Below are positions 58,418 to 64,000 of a stretch of DNA of 64,000 nt, piece by piece. The stretch's first letter is position 1. Every line of letters starts with the position of its first letter. This DNA is from Tamarix chinensis (Eukaryota > Streptophyta > Magnoliopsida > Caryophyllales > Tamaricaceae), in contig CM060172.1 in assembly GCA_030549775.1 (NCBI GenBank), forward strand, positions 8,109,861-8,173,860, in the 5' to 3' direction. Below the pieces are notes generated by a model. That model was not told the origin of the DNA. It did not search any database and worked only from the letters and a program-made list of their open reading frames with translations. The translations under genes were made by a program, and so were the position numbers.

Positions 58418-59600
58418 CTTATGGACCATGTAGAACTTACATTGTACCCCATACAGATAATGTCTCAAGATCTTCAAGGCAAAAACCACCACAACTAGCA
58501 CAAGGTTATACGTGTGATAGTTGTGCTCATGCTCCTTCAATTGGAGAGAATTATAGGCCACTTCCTTCCCATGTTGTATAAACATGCCCCATAAATACAA
58601 CTTGGACACATTTATACACTTCTAATCTCTCCATACTTGACGAAAAGGTAAGCATTAGAGCTGAAGTCAACCTCCTCTTGGGATCCTCAAAAGGCACTGC
58701 ACACTTATAGTCCCAAACAAAGCGTTCCATCTTCTTCAACAACGTAGTCAAAGAACGAGTGATCCTAGAAAAAACCTTGATGAATAGTCTGTAGTAGCCT
58801 ACTAACCCTAGAAAACTACAAAGTTTCCTAAATTTTGTTGGTGTAGTCCACTTTGACACTATTTGGATCTTCAAAGGATCCACCGACACACCTTCCCTTG
58901 AAATAACATGACCAAGGAAAGCTACCTCATTCAACAAAAACTCACACTTCAAGAGCTTAGCCTATAACAACTCTAAAACCTATCTAAGGTGCACTTGTGT
59001 TCCTCACAACTCCATGACTAAATCAAAATTTTATCAATGAAGACCACAACAAACAAATCAAGATGTTGCTGGAAGATGAGTTTAAGAGAGCCATGAACAC
59101 CAGTGGTGCATTAGTGAGTTCAAAGAACATGACAGGGAACTCATAATGGCCATACTTCATCTTCAAAGCTGTCTTTAGTATGTCTCTCTTGGTAATCTTT
59201 AGCTGATGATACTCTGATCTGAGATCTATCTTTATCAACACTGTGGCCCCATGCAATTGATCAAAGGTTATGGTGAAGAATTTCTATCCTTTACCACGGA
59301 TCAATGAGCTCTTTGATCAATTGCGTGGGGCTACAGTTTTCAACCCACAATAATCAATGTAAACCCTCAACCTACTATCCTTCTTTGTCACAAAAAGGAC
59401 TGGTGCTCCCTAAGGCACTACACTCAATCAAATGTACCCTTTCTCTAGCAAATCCTCCAATTGAGTATGTAACTCTACCATCTTAGTTGGTGCTAAGAGA
59501 TAGGGTGCCTTCACATAGGCCCGGTCCCTAGGAGAAGGTCTATCATGAAGTCTATCTCACTCAATAGCAGCATCCTTGGAATCTCATCAGGAAACACATT
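58418..59600 (-). pseudogene. RT-RNase H of chromovirus K, with an internal inversion
   Basis: Minus strand. RNase H (58609-58418) has GKEVAYNSLQLKEHEHNY and ILRHYLYGVQCKF, and ends at the HK of the HKSLKY motif, where LTR E is inserted. RT C-terminal part (58952-58620) has FLGHVISREGVSVDPLKI and FLGLVGYYR. The palm (59256-59020) has [20 protein letters not shown] and the catalytic box changed to FIDK. Upstream, [19 protein letters not shown] (about 59420-59350) is followed by an inverted piece (59264-59344). Integrase is absent to the left, replaced by LTR E and the LINE. Confidence 0.85.
59264..59344 (+). other. Inverted segment inside the RT of element K
   Basis: The plus strand reads [20 protein letters not shown] then RGATVFN, the RT segment that should lie on the minus strand between IDYCGL and the DQLHGATV block. 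The DQL.GATV codons occur twice, as inverted arms at 59235-59263 and 59311-59340 (about 29 bases with a few differences), around a non-duplicated centre. See findings. Confidence 0.88.
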
Positions 59601-59878
59601 TGGGAACTTTCGCACCACTAGAATCTCCTCAACAGACGAATCCTAGGCATCCAGACCTAAATTCCACATAAGAAGAATAGGTACCCTTTTCGCACTAGCA
59701 TACTGAGCACCACTACGGACACCATCCTCACTACAGGCCTAGGCTTGCATCTTCGGTAAGAAACCCTAGCACCCTGTGGTCCCTTAAGAACCACACACTC
59801 CTGTGTGTAATCAATCAATGCTCAATATCTTGATGAGCATATCCCTCCCAAGATAACATCGAATTCTCCAAGCTCAAG

Positions 59879-60190
59879 CTATATGAGGTATATCGGAAGC
59901 TCAATCCCACTAACAACTAAGGCTACATCTGTATATAACCTAGAACATGGAAGTCTATCCCTAAAAGGGAGCACAACAAAAGTATCTGTCCTATCAAAAG
60001 GAGCCATAGATGTCTTAGCTAAGAAAGTAGTAAACACAAAGGAATGCAAAGCACTTGAGTCAAACAACATGTAAGTTATAGGGGAAGAAACTGTGAATGT
60101 ACCCGTAATAACATCAACTTGTCTGTTAGCCTCTAGCTGGCTCATCACATTCAGGCAACTACTAGTAGGTGGTCTTGTAGCACTACCTGA
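59879..60190 (-). pseudogene. Aspartic protease of chromovirus K
   Basis: 60148-59879 is open for 89 codons, with VDVITGTFTVSSPITYMLFD, then SSALHSFVF at the active site (D-S-S in place of D-S-G) and LPFRDRLPCSRLYTDVAL in the flap region. Unlike elements 1 and B it keeps Ser and the HSF context. The 40 bases upstream give a fragment of the gag-protease linker. It would process Gag-Pol; the Gly-to-Ser change and flanking stops make it non-functional. Confidence 0.82.
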
Positions 60191-60195
60191 GCTAG

Positions 60196-60853
60196 TAAAT
60201 TCTCAACCATTTCTTTGTTAGCCAAGCCTCTAAGTAAGGAAGATTTGGAAATGCCATTATCCAACTCGTCAATCTATAGAACGTTATTATCAAATCTATT
60301 AAAAAATGACTAAATATATTTCATTGATATCTGGAAGAATCTCATTAAAGATGAGAAACCTCTTTTTAGGTTGTCAGCATGCATCAAATTACTCAACGTT
60401 GCAAGTTGGGAAAAAGAGTTTATCGACTCAACCTGGATTTTTCCAAAGCACCTTAATGTTTATCCTTTCAAGGTTCCTAGGAGTGTCATGCATAAAGTAT
60501 ATTCCTGTGCCTTAGCTAGTAGTATTATATTCCTGAGCACATTCAGATGGTCCTCTGGATAAAAAAAAGCATTAAATGACTCGAAATTAGGTAATCTAAT
60601 TCTTTGTGTTAGCATTTCAAAAATTTCTTTTTGTGAAGGGTGTATGCCAACTGTAACCATCAGTTTCATTGTTCTTTTCTTTCATAACTTTTAAAGCTTC
60701 TTGCACCTTTTAGTCTATCATTCTACTGATAGATTCTTCTTCTTCTCTATGATTCTGATAACCATTTTGTTCTTGATATTATTTTCATATATGGTAGGTC
60801 GACGAGCCTCTTTCCTTCACATTTCCTCCCCATCTTCTTCTTGGACTAGAGAT
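60196..60853 (-). pseudogene. Tat/Ogre-type gag fragment
   Basis: Minus strand, 60669-60460: IRLPNFESFN, then YPEDHLNVLRNI and CMTLLGTLKG. It continues in the same region with FGKIQVESINSFSQLATL and FFNRFDNNVL to about 60200. This is the retrotransposon gag pattern of the non-chromodomain Tat/Ogre group (LP.F..F....DPEDHL...), different from the chromovirus gag of elements 1 and B. It adjoins the protease linker of element K at about 60195 and LTR G at 60853. Origin uncertain. Confidence 0.72.
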
Positions 60854-60933
60854 TGTAACGCCCTTGTTTTTGTGAATCGAAATTTTTTTATTTTAAGTAG
60901 AAGTGTATAATCAAATAGCTGGGTGTTACTATT

Positions 60934-60980
60934 GTAATTGACATAAGTCCGGCTTACTATACCACCCTTATATCAATCAC
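60934..60980 (-). other. U5 hairpin of LTR G
   Basis: The plus-strand arms are GTAATTGACATAAG and CTTATATCAATCAC, twelve Watson-Crick pairs plus two wobbles, with a 19-base loop. It belongs to the same arm family as LTR B. 80 bases from the LTR end. Confidence 0.82.
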
Positions 60981-61289
60981 AAGGAAAAAAATTAAGAATG
61001 TAAAACATAATAAATAGAAATTGAAGGAAATTTCATAAAACATTATATAAAAGTTTGGAGATTTACTTCAATTTCAATAATCCAAAATATAAAAGGGATA
61101 CCATGGATTTGAGAGTCTAAAAAAGGTATCCGATCAAATCAAACATCCAGATAATATAACTCTATGCCCATAACCCTAATAACAAAATCACTCCTCCACA
61201 TATAACTCATCAAAGGCTACAAACTCATCCACTAAGTAAGCCTCGACCTGCATAAAGACATCCGGGTTGTCTACTCATGGGAATGAGTA

Positions 61290-61327
61290 GTATCCATAAA
61301 ACGGATGATCGGTATTCTACATACTAA
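61290..61327 (-). other. Twin palindrome remnant of LTR G
   Basis: On the coding strand TAGTATGtagAATACCG and CATCCGTtttATGGATA are recognisable by position and neighbours (ACTACTCATTCCC follows), but the pairing is partly lost. Confidence 0.55.
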
Positions 61328-61479
61328 ATAATGTAACAATTTAGTCAAAGCAAGATTACACATAATATATGAATTCACATTAGAAAATAAGCATACGTAA
61401 TATAATGTAAACAATGCCAGGTAGATGCTGATTTCAATTCTCACTATATAAACATATCATATTCTAATCTTTTATTTAA

Positions 61480-61860
61480 TTTGACTTAAGGGACCCTACT
61501 ATTCTTAAATAGGTGGAATGGTTTGGACCACCTCTTAAGGACAAAACATCTAATCTACAATTGTTATCTAGTGGAACGAACTCAACACCTTTCAGAGCAA
61601 AAATACTCATGAGACACTATTCTTAAACCAGTGGAACGGAATCAACACCTTAGTCTTATATCACATAGTCTTTCACTTTAAATGATTAGTATCTTTCAAT
61701 TAATAATTTATCTCTTAATTATATAATTATTCACATTGATTATGGGGCCCCACTATTCTTAATCCAATGAAATAGCTTGATGCACCCCTTAGGGACAAGA
61801 CACTCGAGCCACTATTATTTTTAGTTGGAACAAACCCATATAAACACGTATGTCCAACTC
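61480..61860 (-). repeat. Decayed ACCGGT-type array in LTR G
   Basis: Plus-strand units such as CCTACTATTCTTAAATAGGT, GGAATGG and CCACTATTATTTTTAGTTGG, with AATGATTAGTATCTT spacers. Orientation is opposite to LTR B. Confidence 0.65.
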
Positions 61861-62948
61861 ACATGATCTTTTACTTTAAATGGTTTGTATCTTATTAGAG
61901 TTAATTTTGTATTCAAGATTATCATGCGAGACTCATATAAGTATACAAGAAATAAAATTGAATAATATATATATGACCACATAATTATCCTCAAATGACC
62001 ATAATACCCTTAGGTAGTTAAATTGCTCATATTCTCCCAAGGCCCGATAAATCTCAATACTAATACATATAAACCTCTAATATCCATTGGGAAAATAATT
62101 CCTCAATTATTTACATAGATACCATATCCAAAATTATATCGAAAGCATACTTCCACAACTTCATTATTCAAGATATTATATCATAAAATAACATCAATCA
62201 TATAACATGTCTAATATAACAAAACATACACATACATATAAAGTCCTAGCTACCACATATATCCTTAATAATAAAGACATCGGGTTCTATGCACATAAAT
62301 CCTATACCTCCTCCTCCGTTATCGTCAAAAAATCACCTATGAAAATTAAGATAATACACAGTTATACTTGAATACTATAATTGAAGGAAAAATTAAGGTA
62401 AAGGAAGGTAAAAATGGAAATAACCAAAGTCAAAGGAAAGCTTGAGTTGCGTGAAAGTGTGGTGGTGTTATAGTGAAATTTTAATGGTGTTTGGATAAGG
62501 TTTGTGGGCCAAAAAGAGGGTGTATGGCTGAAAGGAGGGGGTCTGTGAGCTAAGATCCTTCACGGGAAGGCTATGCAAAGAGGCAAGACCATGCTCGAGC
62601 AACGAATTGCATAAAAAATAAAGAACAGGGATGCACAAGTGTGCAGAGGTTGTGTACGAGTCGTGTAAAGGTGTATAGGAAAACCGTGTTAGTTTGCATA
62701 GGAGTGCAATAAAGAAAAATAGAGGTGCACGACTGTGTGAGAGACCATGCGAGAGCTGTGTGCCTCACAAAATAATGAAGGACACTAGGAAAGAAGAGGA
62801 GAAAATGATGATGGTCGGCAGCGACAATGGGGAGTGATGGGGTGGTCTTTGTGGTTGATCCACTAAGCTTTGGGTGGTGCTTGGTGGTTGTAGACTGTGG
62901 TGGTGCATGGTGGTGGCTTGCTACAGAAAATAGGGTAGTAGCACAAAT

Positions 62949-62998
62949 GAAGAAGAAAAAGAAGAAGAAGAAGAAAGAAAGAAAGAAAGAAAGAAAAA
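62949..62998. repeat. AAG/AAAG microsatellite in LTR G
   Basis: AAG repeats passing into six AAAG units. Confidence 0.93.
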
Positions 62999-63080
62999 GG
63001 GGGTTGGCAATGGTGTTTGATGGAAATTTTTGGGTAATAAATGGCAAACAGAAGAGGGAGGAATAAAGGTGGAGTAGTGG

Positions 63081-63090
63081 ATATATATAT
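63081..63090 (-). promoter_or_regulatory. Candidate TATA box of LTR G
   Basis: An ATATATATAT tract on the coding strand, about 590 bases into the LTR, followed by CCACTACTCCACC. The position is comparable to the TATA candidates of LTRs D and J. Confidence 0.4.
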
Positions 63091-63677
63091 GGGTGTGCAT
63101 GGTAGCGTGCAAATGGGGTGTATGTAAGGGTGATGGCAGGAGCAACAACAGGGATATGAGGGGGTGAAAAGCACGAGGGAGTGGAGAAAAATTTTTAATG
63201 GAAGAGATGGGAGAGGATGGCTGAGAGTGATGGTGGAGTCTTAGGTGAAAGATGGCAGGGGTATGCAGTCGAAGGTAACAACAACAACATGGGATGGCAA
63301 TGGCTATAGCTGCACAAGTTGGTGACAGTTATGGTAGCAATAGAGGGTGAGGGTGATGGTTTTGCGTTGTAAATGGTAAGCAGTAAGAATTAAGTAAAAT
63401 ATTAAGGCAGGAAGGAGGTAGGAGAAAGGAAAAAGGTTTAAGGTTAGTTTTAGATAAATTTTTGATTAGCTAAAATAGGTAAGATTAGTGATATAAATTT
63501 ACTGAAATTAAGATTGGGTTATGAAAAATAACTTATCTAGGTCAAAAATTTGGAGTAGGTTAAGAATTTGGAATTAGGGAATTTAAATAAGGCTAAATTA
63601 AAATATTTTTAAGATTATAATTGAATTAAGTTGTTAATGATAAGTGATTAGGTGTAGCAAAATTTTGGGATATTACA

Positions 63678-63692
63678 ATCCTTCCCTCCTGT
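63678..63692 (-). other. Polypurine tract next to LTR G
   Basis: The coding strand reads GACAGGAGGGAAGGAT immediately before TGTAATATCCC. It supports LTR G being a 3' LTR. Confidence 0.7.
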
Positions 63693-64000
63693 CTTGCCTA
63701 GGAGGGCTTAGAGACTCTAGTTGTTTGTTACTTCTAGTTCTCTTATCTCTTGTGCATTTTTAATTGACTCTATTTCCTATTCCTAGACAAAAACACTAAG
63801 CATCCTAGTCCTTTATTCTCTCTATAGAAGGTCTAGATCTTCCACCAGAGTTTCTTGTGGGGTAGGTTGTAGAGGTGTGTCATGTTGATGTTGATCTAGA
63901 AGGTGTCATAGCTAGCCGATGGTGTGTGCTAGTGGAGATAGTATGTCCAAGATCATTTCTTGAACAGATGCTCAGAGTTCAGCATTTTATAGCCAGAAGC
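63693..64000 (-). mobile_element. 3' end of the internal region of the LTR G element
   Basis: Minus-strand sequence upstream of the polypurine tract. No long frame and no clear integrase or chromodomain motif was recognised. Probably the 3' untranslated region or a decayed polyprotein end; the element extends past the window. Confidence 0.5.

Larger units (their letters stand above)
60854..63677 (-). repeat. LTR G (3' LTR of a minus-strand element), 2.82 kb
   Basis: Plus-strand ends are TGTAACGCCC and GGGATATTACA. A purine-rich tract lies outside its coding-strand start (63678 onward), so it is a 3' LTR whose body continues beyond the window. Blocks are the U5 hairpin (60934-60980), twin palindrome remnant (61290-61327), array (61480-61860), a TATA candidate (63081-63090), an AAAG/AAG repeat (62949-62998) and a TGTGC/GTGCA-rich segment (62560-62770). 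The left flank GAGAT (60849-60853) lies in the Tat gag fragment. Confidence 0.85.

Overview
The window is plant nuclear DNA made almost entirely of nested, mostly decayed LTR retrotransposons, plus one LINE. The evidence for a flowering-plant genome is long Ty3/Gypsy LTRs of the Del/Tekay chromovirus type with an initiator-tRNA-Met primer site, an Athila element with the plant-type tRNA-Asp primer site, a plant L1-like LINE, AT-rich sequence, and widespread loss of CpG. I see no host gene, tRNA, rRNA or CRISPR array. The species cannot be told from the sequence.

Layout from left to right. 1-5489 and about 11288-13690: minus-strand chromovirus 1 (gag-pol plus its 5' LTR A). LTR A is split by plus-strand chromovirus B (LTR 5490-8122; gag-pol to 11292, cut off inside RNase H). 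13690-15574: unassigned DNA and two minus-oriented LTR ends (H1, H2). 15575-17992 and 39685-40698: plus-oriented LTR C, split by a minus-strand Athila element (17993-39679). The Athila element is itself split inside its integrase by 24741-34002. That insert is a plus-oriented chromovirus LTR (D') containing the 3' half of a much younger minus-strand chromovirus (element 3: LTR D 25562-30372, integrase/RNase H/RT to 33002). 40699-49203: a plus-strand LINE interrupted by solo LTR J (42556-47038, perfect TSD TACTT). 49203-58417: plus-oriented LTR E, interrupted by solo LTR F (51521-56273, perfect TSD ATGAT). 58418-60195: minus-strand chromovirus K (RNase H, RT, protease) with a small inversion in RT. 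60196-60853: a Tat/Ogre-type gag fragment. 60854-63677: minus-oriented 3' LTR G. 63678-64000: polypurine tract and 3' end of its element.

The coding parts are all broken, although element 3 keeps one reading frame from RT to chromodomain with only four stop codons. The most unexpected signal is in the non-coding LTRs. Nine to eleven LTR copies share a fixed set of structured blocks: (i) an array of units built on ACCGGTCCACCGG followed by AATAATAGTGG; (ii) two adjacent 7-bp-stem, 3-nt-loop palindromes about 0.4-0.5 kb before the LTR 3' end; (iii) a 9-16 bp stem hairpin about 80-100 bp before the LTR 3' end. The arm sequence of (iii) differs completely between subfamilies while its pairing, position and 3' neighbour (GGCGGTAA) are kept. 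LTR F adds four alternating hairpins. This looks like a conserved structural module of a chromovirus LTR lineage. I name it by description only, since no database could be searched.
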